Shown: one piece after another, positions 46,675 through 55,858 of the stretch
Numbering within the stretch: position 1 is the first letter of the stretch
Layout: the number at the start of each line of letters is the position of its first letter
Origin: JBFONV01 sp040779335
Lineage (GTDB): Bacteria > Pseudomonadota > Gammaproteobacteria > Enterobacterales > Alteromonadaceae
Direction of reading: 5' to 3'
Length of the DNA: 64,000 nt
Assembly (NCBI GenBank): GCA_040779335.1
Contig: JBFONV010000003.1
Location: forward strand, 1-64,000
Position numbers and translations under genes: made by a program
The notes under the pieces: model-generated
Told to the model about the DNA's origin: nothing
The model's input: the letters and a program-made list of their open reading frames with translations, nothing else
The model's database searches: none

Positions 46675-46751
46675 ATTAATTTTCACTAACAGCGCAAATA
46701 TTTATTTAAGTGGATATTAGCCACGGGTTTTTCGTAAACGTCTAATTCATT

Positions 46752-46787
46752 AAAAAGGCACCTAAGCGTATACTTAGGTGCCTTTTT
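46752..46787. terminator. Bidirectional terminator between tilS and sstT
   Basis: A perfect 15 bp stem (aaaaaggcacctaag with cttaggtgccttttt) and 6 nt loop, with T run to 46789 on the plus strand and the complementary A run giving T on the minus strand. It serves both convergent genes. Confidence 0.93.
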
Positions 46788-46806
46788 TTCTACTAAATGT
46801 TGTTGT

Positions 46807-48036
46807 CTATTTAGTGATATGGTGAGAAGCTGCTGCCGAAAAAACGACGTCAGTAGAACTGTTAAGTGCCGTTTCGGCTGAGTCTTGAATTACACCAATA
46901 ATAAAGCCAATAGCGACTACTTGCATTGCTATATCGGTATTGATACCAAATAGCCCACAAGCGAGTGGAATAAGCAGTAATGAACCACCAGCGACACCTG
47001 AGGCTCCGCACGCCGAAATCGACGCGACAATACATAATAAGATGGCCGTGGCAAAATCTATTGATATATTTAAGCTATGGGCAGCTGCCAGGGTTAATAC
47101 GGTAATAGTAATTGCTGCGCCGGCCATATTGATGGTTGCGCCAAGTGGAATTGATACTGAATACGTTTCTTCATGTAAATCCAATTTTTTACACAGTGCC
47201 ATATTAACAGGAATGTTGGCGGCAGAACTTCGCGTAAAAAATGCTGTGATACCAGAGCCTCTAAGGCAAGCGAAAACCAATGGATATGGATTTTTGCGGG
47301 TGATGATAAAAACGATCAGAGGATTAACGAACAAGGCAATAATTAGCATTGAGCCTAATAAAACCATGACTAAGTGACTAAATTCGGCCAAGGCACTAAA
47401 ACCTGTAGTTGCGATCGTATTAGCAACCAAACCCAGAATACCCAGTGGAGCGAAACGAATTACAACCTTAACGATGCTAGAGACAGCGTCTGCGGTATCA
47501 TGCATCATTTTTTTGCTAGATTCATTTGCGCGTTTTAGGGCAAAACCTAAACCTAGGCCCCAAGCTAAAATACCAATAAAGTTTCCAGTGGCTAATGCAT
47601 TGATAGGATTATCGACTATTTTAAATGCCAGTGTCGACAATACTTCTGTCAATCCTTTAGGAGGGTTGGCTGTTGCGCCCGCTAAATCTAAACTTAATTG
47701 AGTTGGAAAAGTAAAACTCATGGTAACAGCAACAAGTGCGGCACTGAATGTACCGATTAGATAAAGGCCGATGATAGGCTTTAAATCAGCGTCACTAGTT
47801 GCTTTTTGATTGGCGATAGAAGAGGCAACGAGCACTAGTACTAGGATGGGAGCCACCGCTTTTAAAGCACTTACAAATAAACCACCTAAAATAGAAAGAG
47901 ACTGAGCTGTTTCCGGTGCTACTAGTGCCAAAATACATCCTAAGATAATGGCGGCAAGTATTTGGCTGACTAAACTGGTAGAGCGAAATATATCAATGAA
48001 AGATTTACTGACAAGTGATCCACGTGCTGATGTCAT
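46807..48036 (-). CDS. sstT: Serine/threonine:Na+ symporter SstT
   Basis: A 409-residue DAACS-family transporter with about eight helices and two re-entrant loops. FFTRSSAANIPVNMALCKKL and VSIPLGATINMAGAAITIT are the substrate and Na+ binding segments; SACGASGVAGGSLLLIPLAC is the second hairpin. It takes up serine and threonine with Na+. Confidence 0.95.
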   Translation of the reverse strand: MTSARGSLVSKSFIDIFRSTSLVSQILAAIILGCILALVAPETAQSLSILGGLFVSALKAVAPILVLVLVASSIANQKATSDADLKPIIGLYLIGTFSAALVAVTMSFTFPTQLSLDLAGATANPPKGLTEVLSTLAFKIVDNPINALATGNFIGILAWGLGLGFALKRANESSKKMMHDTADAVSSIVKVVIRFAPLGILGLVANTIATTGFSALAEFSHLVMVLLGSMLIIALFVNPLIVFIITRKNPYPLVFACLRGSGITAFFTRSSAANIPVNMALCKKLDLHEETYSVSIPLGATINMAGAAITITVLTLAAAHSLNISIDFATAILLCIVASISACGASGVAGGSLLLIPLACGLFGINTDIAMQVVAIGFIIGVIQDSAETALNSSTDVVFSAAASHHITK

Positions 48037-48444
48037 AATTGACCTGTTTTAATATTAATAATGGGTCAGTTTTTATCATTGAATAACTCTTGTTGTCCAC
48101 TAGTTATTTTGAAGTTAGATCTACAATTCCAATGTTTATGTCTTAGTAATTTTTTTAGTTGTTATAAATAAGTACTAATACGATTAAATTTTTTAAGATT
48201 ATTTTAGTCATATCACCAGAATAAAAATTTAATGCACCTAGTAATAATTTTAATTAATTATATGCCTTAAATGTCTATGTTTATGCGCTTTCGCTTTCAA
48301 GTAATCACGGTTTTCTGCTGCGGGTTGTGCGATGTGAGCGTTGTTTTGGTCTAAATAGCATTGGTAAACTCGCCAATATATTTTCTGGCATTTTATCGAG
48401 TGCGAACCATTTATAAGATGCGCACTCTTTTACTTTCACTTGGA
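48037..48444. other. Intergenic stretch containing a gene fragment
   Basis: About 400 bp. The first 200 bp are AT-rich spacer with the sstT promoter region; no clear -35/-10 was chosen. The second half contains the possible Nudix remnant listed separately. Confidence 0.5.
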
Positions 48445-48450
48445 TTATTT
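48305..48450 (-). pseudogene. Possible C-terminal fragment of a Nudix (MutT-like) hydrolase
   Basis: One minus frame, open for about 47 codons, reads ECASYKWFALDKMPENILAS then LPMLFRPKQRSHRTTRSRKP and stops at 48305. The W-F-x-L-D-x-x-P-x-N-I-L pattern is what follows the Nudix box in many MutT-like proteins. The Nudix box itself is absent; a stop lies just upstream and the K+ channel gene overlaps that end. A second frame is also open over the same bases. This is a pattern match by eye. Confidence 0.4.
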
Positions 48451-48879
48451 AGTGTCCCAATATCGTTGCATTTCAAGATAAAGAAATGAAGCTGTCCAAG
48501 TAATCAATACTAGTCCTGTTAATGACTCAATACCGGTTAAATATCGAATGCCACCTGTAGGGACAATATCACCAAATCCTAGTGTGGTGTATGTGGTAAA
48601 AGAGTAGTAGGCACTGTCGAGCAAGCTGCCATCAAACGCCCCAGTTAACTTTCCCCAGCCTTCAGTTTTTTGCATAAAAAAGTAAGCGATGGCAAAAACC
48701 CACACCTCAATAGCATGTGCGGTTAGTGCTACAAAAACACCGACTACAATTCTAAATCTATGCTTTATCTTAAATCGCGGCATGTATTTAGTCAGCTGAA
48801 ATAAAAATTCGTAATGAAGCATTACTGCCGCGGCAACAACAATACAGTTAACGATTATAAGTAGAATCATTATTTGCAC
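48445..48879 (-). CDS. Two-pore-domain-type K+ channel family protein
   Basis: A 144-residue membrane protein with hydrophobic segments at about 1-22, 45-68 and 113-135. The pore loop ends in the selectivity filter TTLGFGD (residues 98-104), the bacterial Ion_trans_2 signature. The filter is preceded by SAYYSFTTYTT. It has no regulatory RCK domain. It lies 31 bp after the methyltransferase-like gene and is probably co-transcribed with it. Confidence 0.85.
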   Translation of the reverse strand: MQIMILLIIVNCIVVAAAVMLHYEFLFQLTKYMPRFKIKHRFRIVVGVFVALTAHAIEVWVFAIAYFFMQKTEGWGKLTGAFDGSLLDSAYYSFTTYTTLGFGDIVPTGGIRYLTGIESLTGLVLITWTASFLYLEMQRYWDTK

Positions 48880-48910
48880 ATTTTGATAATAGTAGTGTTA
48901 ATTAATATGA

Positions 48911-49363
48911 TTATATCCATCGTCTGACATTATCCATATAGGTTTGGTATTCAGAGCCGAAAAGTCTTTGTAAGGCTTTTTCTTCTGGCTTAATTTGATA
49001 TTTGGTTATGTACCAAACAAATACCGGCAACACCAAAAAGGCTATAAAATTGCCTAAATATAGGCTCAGGGCAACAAGTAACAACAGCATCCCTAAATAC
49101 ATTGGGTTTCTAGAGTAAGCATAAATTCCGGTATTAACTACTTTGCTTGCGGTTTCTGGCTTAATAGGATTGACCGTTGTTTGATGTCGTCTAAAGCTAA
49201 TAATGGCCGATAGACCAATGAAAAGTGCAATTGTAAAGACTAATATCGCCCCAGTCCTAGCGCCGACAATGTTATAGCTAACGTGTGGAAATATGGCAGT
49301 AAGTAACCACATGATGGCAATTGCGATAATAACTTGAAAAACTGGGAGTATTTTTAATTCCAT
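48911..49363 (-). CDS. Isoprenylcysteine carboxyl methyltransferase (ICMT/PEMT)-family membrane protein
   Basis: A 150-residue protein with about four membrane helices. GIYAYSRNPMYLGMLLLL and the late EEKALQRLFGSEYQTYMDNV form the SAM-binding pattern of ICMT and related phospholipid methyltransferases. Bacterial members methylate lipids or unknown substrates; the substrate here is unknown. Confidence 0.85.
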   Translation of the reverse strand: MELKILPVFQVIIAIAIMWLLTAIFPHVSYNIVGARTGAILVFTIALFIGLSAIISFRRHQTTVNPIKPETASKVVNTGIYAYSRNPMYLGMLLLLVALSLYLGNFIAFLVLPVFVWYITKYQIKPEEKALQRLFGSEYQTYMDNVRRWI

Positions 49364-49834
49364 GTGCTCACTCTGATGACGAATTAACGATTAAAAGTAA
49401 CAGCGATGCTATCTAATTTACGCATATATCTCAATCTAAGCGATTATTTTATCTAATCAGCAGCCTTAATGTGTTTTATTGTAAAATTTAATAAGTTTTT
49501 GATTGACTACCGAGGGCTGTCTGGTCAATATTAGACGAGTTAATTAGATCTTAGATTTTATTTTTATGTATCATTATTTACCCGTTATAACCCATACAAC
49601 GTCTTGTCAGGTTTGGTCTTTGCTGACCGATAATTGGCAGGAGAGAGCTGTGGCGTGGAAAATAGACTAATACATTAATTAACTATTTTGAGTCGCAGAA
49701 AACCTACTGCGGCTTGCCTCATTTTACTAATACCGCATCGTTTTTTACTACTTTAAACTCTCGCCAATACTCTTGTGTGGCTTGAATTACTGCTATGCCA
49801 TTCACTTGGTAATATTCATGGAGATATAAAAAAA
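49364..49834. other. Intergenic region between divergent genes
   Basis: About 470 bp. A minus frame ending at 49719 reads YYQVNGIAVIQATQEYW then REFKVVKNDAVLVK for some 35 codons and looks protein-like, but it has no start and matches nothing I know, so it may be a gene remnant or chance. No promoter was chosen. Confidence 0.4.
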
Positions 49835-50728
49835 ATGTCGGTTCCCGCAGCTTATTTCGCCGTTGTACTGGTCTGGTCTACCACTCCTCTTGGTATTGTC
49901 TGGAGCAGTGAGTCTGTCAGTCCAACCATGGCAGTTTTGTTAAGAATGGTTATTGCCGTTTTATTGGGTGGTGGGATTATTTATTTACGTAATATTGAAT
50001 TGCCTAAACATAGAGAGGCACTAAAGGTTTACGGTTTTTCTTCATTGGGAATTTTCGGCGGCATGATGTTTTCTTACATGGCTGCAGCCTATATTCCTTC
50101 GGGTATGATGTCCTTGATCTTTGGCTTGTCACCAATTTTGTCAGCGCTACTTGCACAAAAATTGTTAAATGAACCTAAATTTAGCATGATTAGAAAAATA
50201 TCAATGCTAGTTTCTTTTGTTGGCTTAGCCATTGTTTGTTCAGACTCTATTTCATTTAATGCAGGCAGTGAGCTTGGCCTTTTATATATATTGACGGCAG
50301 TGTTCTTTTTTAGCTTAAGCGGCGTGTTAGTCAAAAGTATTGATATTGTGATTCACCCGATGGCGACAACCGTAGGGGCTTTGGCTGTCTCTATTCCATT
50401 GTTTTTGCTGGCGTGGGTAATTATGGATGGCACCTTGCCAATTGAACACTGGCAAAGCCGTTCTATTTGGGCAATTGTCTATTTAGGTGTCTTTGGCTCA
50501 TTTATCGGTTTTGTTGCTTATTTTTATGTTTTACAAAAACTAAGTGCCAGTACGGTAGCGTTAATCACTATGATGACGCCCGTTTTCGCGCTGACATTAG
50601 GAGCAGTGCTCAATGATGAGAGTATTAGTGCTAGGCTAGTTTTTGGTGCGGTGTTTGTTATTTCTGGGTTGTCGTTTTACCACTGGGGTGAAAAAGTGCT
50701 ACGTAAAAAGGCGTTGTTAGTTAAATAG
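49835..50728 (+). CDS. DMT-superfamily (EamA) transporter
   Basis: A 297-residue protein with ten membrane helices in two EamA repeats (VLVWSTTPLGIVW in the first; GVFGSFIGFVAYFYVLQKL in the second). Such proteins export amino acids, purines or other metabolites. The start is the ATG at 49835 with GGAG about 11 bp before; an in-frame upstream TTG (49775) would add 20 non-family residues. Confidence 0.88.
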   Translation: MSVPAAYFAVVLVWSTTPLGIVWSSESVSPTMAVLLRMVIAVLLGGGIIYLRNIELPKHREALKVYGFSSLGIFGGMMFSYMAAAYIPSGMMSLIFGLSPILSALLAQKLLNEPKFSMIRKISMLVSFVGLAIVCSDSISFNAGSELGLLYILTAVFFFSLSGVLVKSIDIVIHPMATTVGALAVSIPLFLLAWVIMDGTLPIEHWQSRSIWAIVYLGVFGSFIGFVAYFYVLQKLSASTVALITMMTPVFALTLGAVLNDESISARLVFGAVFVISGLSFYHWGEKVLRKKALLVK

Positions 50729-50732
50729 CGAG

Positions 50733-50764
50733 ATAAAAAAAGCCCTATTCATATGAATAGGGCT
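50733..50764 (-). terminator. Terminator for the DUF885 gene
   Basis: A perfect 10 bp stem (agccctattc with gaatagggct, loop atat). The A7 run at 50734-50740 gives a T run when read on the minus strand, 30 bp beyond the DUF885 stop. It may also serve the convergent EamA gene. Confidence 0.85.
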
Positions 50765-50794
50765 TAATGGTAACTATAGTTTTCTGAATAGCTA

Positions 50795-52660
50795 TTACGC
50801 TGAAGTTTTAGCTATATAGTCATTGACCATGGTTTCTAATACATTAAGTGGTACTGCGCCGCTGGTAAGAACAACATCATGAAATTCACGAATATCAAAT
50901 TTATCGCCTAATTTCTGTTTCGCTTTTTCACGCAATTCCAATATTTTTAACATCCCGATTTTATAGGCGGTTGCTTGAGATGGCATTACTATATGACGTT
51001 CAACCATTTTCACTGCATCTGACTTAGCGTTTGGCGTATTTGCTACATAGTATTCAATACCTTGCTCACGCGTCCATTTCTTCTCATGGATGCCTGTATC
51101 AACAACCAATCGACACGCGCGCCATAATTCCATAGCTAAACGACCAAAATCAGAATAAGGGTCTTGATAAAAACCGATTTCTTTAGGGATTAACTCAGAA
51201 TACAATCCCCAGCCTTCGCTATAGGCTGTGTAGCCACCGAATTTTCTGAACATTGGCATATTTTCAAGTTCTTGCTTTAATGCTATTTGCATATGATGGC
51301 CAGGGATGCCTTCGTGAAATGCCAATGCTTCCAATTGGTAGGTTGGCATAGCCTCCATATCGTATAGGTTAGCGTAATAAAAGCCCGGTCGAGAACCATC
51401 AGGAGCCGGTTGTTGATAGAAGGCTTTACCTGCTGATTTTTCGCGGAATTCTTCAACCCTTTTTACGACTAAATCAGCTTTTGGCTTAGTAATAAATAAT
51501 CTGTCTAGCTGGGCTTTCATGCTATCAATTGCTGCTATAGCTTCCTTTAGATACCTTGCACGGCCTTCTTCATTGCCAGGGTAATAGAACTGCTTGTCAT
51601 TACGCATGAAATTAAAGAATTCAGGTAAAGTACCTTCAAAGCCTACTTGTTCCTTGATCAGTTTCATTTCATTTTGAATACGAGCCACTTCTCTTAAACC
51701 TAGTTCATGGATTTCATTAGAGGTTAAGTCTGTGGTGGTGGTACGTTTTAAGGCATTATTATAAAAAGCTTCGCCATCAACGAATTTCCACGCTCCGTCA
51801 CGGTTATCTGCCTTGTTTTCTAGCTCGGTTAAATAGCCAATAAGGTTCGTATAACCTAATTTAAAATCAGTCAGGAGTGCTTTCGAAGCATTGCTTAACA
51901 GCGCGTCTTTTTCGGCTTGCTCTATGTCCAACTTGTTAACTTTTTTAGTGAAGTCAGCTAGTAATGGGCTGGATTCTTCGCCATCAAAAGGAGCGCCTTT
52001 TAATAGATTTTGTGAGTCACGTATAACGTGTGCAAACACAAATTTCGGCGGAATGATACCTTTGCTTTCACGAATTTTCAGCTGTTCAATCAGTTGCGTT
52101 AATAACGTATTAACACCATGTAAACGAGCAATATAATCGTTTGCTTGTTTGACATCTTTGATACTGTGTTGATTGATTAATAAGGCTGGGATCTGCGAAT
52201 GCACCCCGCGCATTTGATTAACTGGGTAATTATAATGACGCCATTTATCGTCATCTATTTGTTGTTGGAGCCTTTGGGTAAATAACTCATAACTAAGCTT
52301 GGTTTGCCCCTCAAGTTTACTGACGTCGATTGCTTGTAGGCGAGCTAAATCTTTTTTGGTAAAGGCTAATTCTTTATCGGCATTCGCTTCAGATAAATCA
52401 TTCCACTTATCGTAATCGGTTTTTATGCCTAAATAGGTTTGATATACCGGGTTTCGATTAACGCCTTCCATAAATATTTCATCAAAAAGTTTGTTGGCTT
52501 TTTCAGACTCGGTTAGCGCAACGTCGTTCTTTTCTATATTTGTGTTAGCGGTTTGTTGTTTAGTTTGTTCAACAGTTGTAGATGATGAATTGTTATCAGT
52601 ACAAGCGGTTAACACCGCCGTTGATATTGCGAGAACTAACAGTGATTTCTTAAAAGACAT
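50795..52660 (-). CDS. DUF885-family lipoprotein, putative zinc hydrolase
   Basis: A 621-residue protein with lipoprotein signal (ISTAVLTACTDN). The DUF885 domain has the metal-type motif AFHEGIPGHHMQIAL near residue 448 with a downstream SEGWGLYSE, in the arrangement of M1/M2-like gluzincins, so a peptidase or related hydrolase is likely. Family members are common in Alteromonadales, often in several copies, with unknown substrates. Confidence 0.88.
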   Translation of the reverse strand: MSFKKSLLVLAISTAVLTACTDNNSSSTTVEQTKQQTANTNIEKNDVALTESEKANKLFDEIFMEGVNRNPVYQTYLGIKTDYDKWNDLSEANADKELAFTKKDLARLQAIDVSKLEGQTKLSYELFTQRLQQQIDDDKWRHYNYPVNQMRGVHSQIPALLINQHSIKDVKQANDYIARLHGVNTLLTQLIEQLKIRESKGIIPPKFVFAHVIRDSQNLLKGAPFDGEESSPLLADFTKKVNKLDIEQAEKDALLSNASKALLTDFKLGYTNLIGYLTELENKADNRDGAWKFVDGEAFYNNALKRTTTTDLTSNEIHELGLREVARIQNEMKLIKEQVGFEGTLPEFFNFMRNDKQFYYPGNEEGRARYLKEAIAAIDSMKAQLDRLFITKPKADLVVKRVEEFREKSAGKAFYQQPAPDGSRPGFYYANLYDMEAMPTYQLEALAFHEGIPGHHMQIALKQELENMPMFRKFGGYTAYSEGWGLYSELIPKEIGFYQDPYSDFGRLAMELWRACRLVVDTGIHEKKWTREQGIEYYVANTPNAKSDAVKMVERHIVMPSQATAYKIGMLKILELREKAKQKLGDKFDIREFHDVVLTSGAVPLNVLETMVNDYIAKTSA

Positions 52661-52901
52661 TTCTTACCCCATAGTAATATTTGTTGCTAGTTTGCCCTGA
52701 AAAGAAAGACTTTGGCAAGAAAGGGGAGACAAGTTGTTACATTTTTAGGATGAGTACTACCATTGTGTGCTTTTTGTCGATATCTCTATGTTTTCGTTGT
52801 TATGCACGTACTAAGTATTTTTAATTATCTGTTGCCTTGCTCTTGGCAAGGTTAAGCCAACGTTATAAATTAATCACAGGTTAGAGAAAATATAAGTATG
52901 A

Positions 52902-53375
52902 ATGAAAGCGACGATAACTTTTAGACTAGCGAATCAGCAAGATATAGCATTTCTTTTGTTATTAAGAAAACGTGCTATGGGACAACATTTATTTGATGCT
53001 GGTTTAGATATGTCAGATGAACAGCACTTGGTTCGCATTAATGAGTTTTTTGAAGATTCAAATATTATATTGTGTGATGGCAAGGCTATCGGTTTATTGA
53101 AACTTGGTGTTTTACCATCCAGCATACATATACGTCAGTTTCAGTTATTACCTGAATTTCAAAGAGCAGGTATTGGCAGTAAAGTGCTCAAGTTAACCAA
53201 ACGACGTGCCGCGCGAATGAACCGACCAATAACGCTAAATGTACTGTTAAAAAACCCGGCTAAGTTGCTGTATGAAAGAGAAGGTTTTGCCGTAGTCAAT
53301 GAAAATACATTTGAGTATCAGATGTATTGCCCGTTATCATTATGCAGTGAAGAATTAGCCGAATATACTCGATAA
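52902..53375 (+). CDS. GNAT-family N-acetyltransferase
   Basis: A 157-residue protein with ITFRLANQQDIAFLLLLRKR at the start and the acetyl-CoA loop FQRAGIGSKVLKL (QxxGxG). The substrate is unknown. It is a single gene, convergent with the M28 peptidase gene. Confidence 0.85.
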   Translation: MKATITFRLANQQDIAFLLLLRKRAMGQHLFDAGLDMSDEQHLVRINEFFEDSNIILCDGKAIGLLKLGVLPSSIHIRQFQLLPEFQRAGIGSKVLKLTKRRAARMNRPITLNVLLKNPAKLLYEREGFAVVNENTFEYQMYCPLSLCSEELAEYTR

Positions 53376-53378
53376 CAT

Positions 53379-53416
53379 GCACAGTGTATTGAACCCTTTG
53401 AGGCAATACACTGTGC
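53379..53416. terminator. Hairpin between convergent GNAT and M28 genes
   Basis: A perfect 13 bp inverted repeat (gcacagtgtattg with caatacactgtgc) with a 12 nt loop, between two stop codons. There is no T run, so the mechanism is unclear; it may serve as a shared 3' end for both genes. Confidence 0.6.
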
Positions 53417-53422
53417 CTCAGG

Positions 53423-54811
53423 CTAATAAATTTTGCCTTGCTCTCGAATTTGACTGACATCGACGCGACTAGGAGTAACACTGCCATCAACAAGTCTTTG
53501 CGTGCTGATAGCGAGCGTTTTTATCACTTGATGCATAGAGTTTAAATCAAGACTTTCTAAGTCGTCGCTTACCTGATGATAGTGCTGATCTTTATCCAGT
53601 TGAGTACTGCTAAAGCTGTGCGCTGGCACACCTAATCGAGCGAGAGTCGCATTATCTGAACGATAAAATAAGTCTTGCTCTGGGTAAGGGTCAGTGTGAA
53701 TTTCTTGATTATAGGGACTCAGTGCTTGGTTAAGCATATCGCCTAAATTTGAACGCTCTCGACCCGTCATCCATAGTGTTCCTGCACCAAATTTAGAGGG
53801 TTTGCCAATCATTTCAATATTAAGCATAGCAACGACATTATTGGCATCTAGCTGTTGAGAAAAATATTGAGAACCAAAACCGCCAATCTCTTCTGCAGTA
53901 AAAGCGCTAAACACTAACGTTCTGGCATTGTCACCTTTTTTAGCATAATAGTCCGCTATATTAATGACGGCTGTTGTTCCAGAAGCGTTATCATCTGCGC
54001 CATTATAGATTTGGTCTTGTTGTTTTCTTGGATCTACGCCTAAATGATCATAGTGAGAGGAAAATAAAACCATTTCATCGGGTTTTTTCTGTCCTGGAAT
54101 GATACCGACAATATTGGTTAGTGATTGAGTATTAATGGTTGCTTGGCCGACAACGTCTATAGCATCAATTTCACTATCATTGGTTAATACTATAACAATT
54201 GCACCGCCACCGTTTAAATCTAATTTAGTTAATCCTCGTTGAAAAAAACTTTGATAGCGCGAAAACATGTCTTGGTGTTTGTTGTTCGCTAACACTAAAT
54301 GTTGCCCGCCTTGTTTATTTACGGTCCTTAACAATTGACGTAAATCATCCGTTTCATTCACTACGTGGGTGTTTATTGATTCTGGTTTGTGCCATGAAAA
54401 TTGCGCCATGGTGGTTGCCATCGCGAGTTTATCCGCACTGATAGGCTTGCCATTTAGCGTCACGGTCAGTAACGATGGTGTTATATTGACAACATTAAAG
54501 GTTTGTTTGAAGCTTTGACTATGATTAAAGTAGTTTAGGCCTATTTCTTTGAAGCGCTTTTCAATATAGTTTGCGGCGTTATCAATATCTGCGGTAAAAC
54601 TAGCGCGACCTTTCAAGTCATCACTGGCAAGATAACGAATATCCGCAATAACTTTATCCTCGGCGATGTAGTTGGCGGCACTGAAAAATGAGGCGGTTGA
54701 TAAAAGGGTCATGCCACCATAGAGTGCCCAAGAAAGGATATTGAATTTAGCATTTTTTTTATGGTTAATTTTCATTACTTTGGTCTTTGTTGTAGTCGTA
54801 AAATTTATCAT
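53423..54811 (-). CDS. M28-family zinc aminopeptidase, exported
   Basis: A 462-residue protein with an N-terminal signal or anchor segment (about residues 24-46). The M28 ligands are in FSSHYDHLGVD (His), YNGADDNASGTTAV (Asp), AFTAEEIGGFGSQYF (Glu pair), NIEMIG (Glu) and the late AHSFSSTQLDKDQHYHQVSDD region (His). It is a di-zinc exopeptidase that probably feeds peptide scavenging. Met13 (54775) is an alternative start. Confidence 0.9.
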   Translation of the reverse strand: MINFTTTTKTKVMKINHKKNAKFNILSWALYGGMTLLSTASFFSAANYIAEDKVIADIRYLASDDLKGRASFTADIDNAANYIEKRFKEIGLNYFNHSQSFKQTFNVVNITPSLLTVTLNGKPISADKLAMATTMAQFSWHKPESINTHVVNETDDLRQLLRTVNKQGGQHLVLANNKHQDMFSRYQSFFQRGLTKLDLNGGGAIVIVLTNDSEIDAIDVVGQATINTQSLTNIVGIIPGQKKPDEMVLFSSHYDHLGVDPRKQQDQIYNGADDNASGTTAVINIADYYAKKGDNARTLVFSAFTAEEIGGFGSQYFSQQLDANNVVAMLNIEMIGKPSKFGAGTLWMTGRERSNLGDMLNQALSPYNQEIHTDPYPEQDLFYRSDNATLARLGVPAHSFSSTQLDKDQHYHQVSDDLESLDLNSMHQVIKTLAISTQRLVDGSVTPSRVDVSQIREQGKIY

Positions 54812-54993
54812 TTTTTCTTACTTTATTTATCATCAATTGCTATATGTATAACACTGAGAGTAATAACTTCAGCGTGCCAATAGCAAGTCAATAGCGCTAG
54901 TTTAATAATCATTGGTAAACTATCCAATTATTGCAACAACGAAGATGTAACACTTTTTGTTTTAACACCTTACTTTAGTTCTATTTTATTGAA

Positions 54994-55527
54994 TTAGCTC
55001 AACTTAATAGTTTCAATAAGTAAGGTCTCTTCACCAGAGGTCAGCCATAGTTGTCCATCTTGAATACTACACTGAAAGTCCATACTGCGACTGACGAGCT
55101 TCTCGAGCGCATCAGTTGTGTTGATATCAAATTGTTCGACCGTTAATTGTGGATACTGTAGCAATTTATTTTTAACCTGTTGCCACCAGATATCGACGCT
55201 ACTGCCGTAGCAGTATAGTTTCACTTGCTTTGCCCGTGTGCAGGCTTTCTTAATACGTTTAGGATCAACTTGCCCCAGTTCTATCCATAAATCAATTTCA
55301 TCACTATAGTTGATTTGCCATATGGCTGCTTCGTCTTCATCACTTATTCCTTTGCCAAATTGAAGTGCTTCGTGGGCATTAAGAATATAAGCGATAAGTC
55401 TCACCATCATGCGTCTATTGGTTTCTGATGGATGCTGCGCTATGGTCAAGCTTATGGTGTCGTAGTAGTTTCGATCCATATCCGATAAGTTTATTGATGC
55501 TCTGTAAATTGTTGATTTAGCGGCCAT
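54994..55527 (-). CDS. yaeQ: YaeQ family protein
   Basis: A 177-residue protein that matches YaeQ over its length: AAKSTIYRASINLSDMDRNY, RLIAYILNAHEALQFGKGIS, WIELGQVDPKRIKKAC. YaeQ has a PD-(D/E)xK nuclease-like fold; its role is not settled. It is a single gene. Confidence 0.93.
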   Translation of the reverse strand: MAAKSTIYRASINLSDMDRNYYDTISLTIAQHPSETNRRMMVRLIAYILNAHEALQFGKGISDEDEAAIWQINYSDEIDLWIELGQVDPKRIKKACTRAKQVKLYCYGSSVDIWWQQVKNKLLQYPQLTVEQFDINTTDALEKLVSRSMDFQCSIQDGQLWLTSGEETLLIETIKLS

Positions 55528-55763
55528 ATATTAATTGAAATAGGTTATTATGCTACGTATCTTAACGATAATATTGACGGGGAACCAGTTAAGAATTTCA
55601 TTTACTCACGTTTTTATTTTACGACTCTTGAAAAAGTCTGACGTTAAAAATCACGAATGATTAGAGTTCAACCTAATAAGCCGCTTAGTTTGTTGGCCAT
55701 TGCTATGTAACTACCTTTGTTCTTTAATAGCTTTAGCTTTATACATCTATATTTCCTTAGATT

Positions 55764-55792
55764 TTGACTTGTATAGGGCTGATCTGTAGAAT
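55764..55792 (+). promoter_or_regulatory. Sigma70-type promoter of the AblB-like/GlnD2 operon
   Basis: TTGACT (55764-55769), 17 bp spacer, TAGAAT (55787-55792). Both hexamers match consensus at five of six positions. Transcription would start near 55799, giving a 60 nt leader. Confidence 0.7.
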
Positions 55793-55802
55793 GCTTTTTA
55801 GT

Positions 55803-55826
55803 ATCAATTCTAATTATTTGCATTGA
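55803..55826 (+). promoter_or_regulatory. Imperfect palindrome near the predicted transcription start
   Basis: atcaat (55803-55808) and attgat (55821-55826) form an inverted repeat with 12 bp between. It lies at about +5 to +28, where a repressor such as the nearby MarR protein could block transcription; the assignment is inference. Confidence 0.35.
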
Positions 55827-55858
55827 TGTCTTTATGAGGTTCTACAATAGGAGGGGAT

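Larger units (their letters stand above)
55528..55858. other. Upstream region of the AblB-like/GlnD2 operon
   Basis: About 330 bp between divergent genes. It contains the strong promoter at 55764-55792 and, just downstream, an inverted repeat at 55803-55826. The rest shows no gene. Confidence 0.6.

Noticed and set aside
49719..49830. Protein-like minus frame of about 35 codons before the EamA gene
   Set aside because: No start codon and no family match; too short to call a gene or a pseudogene.
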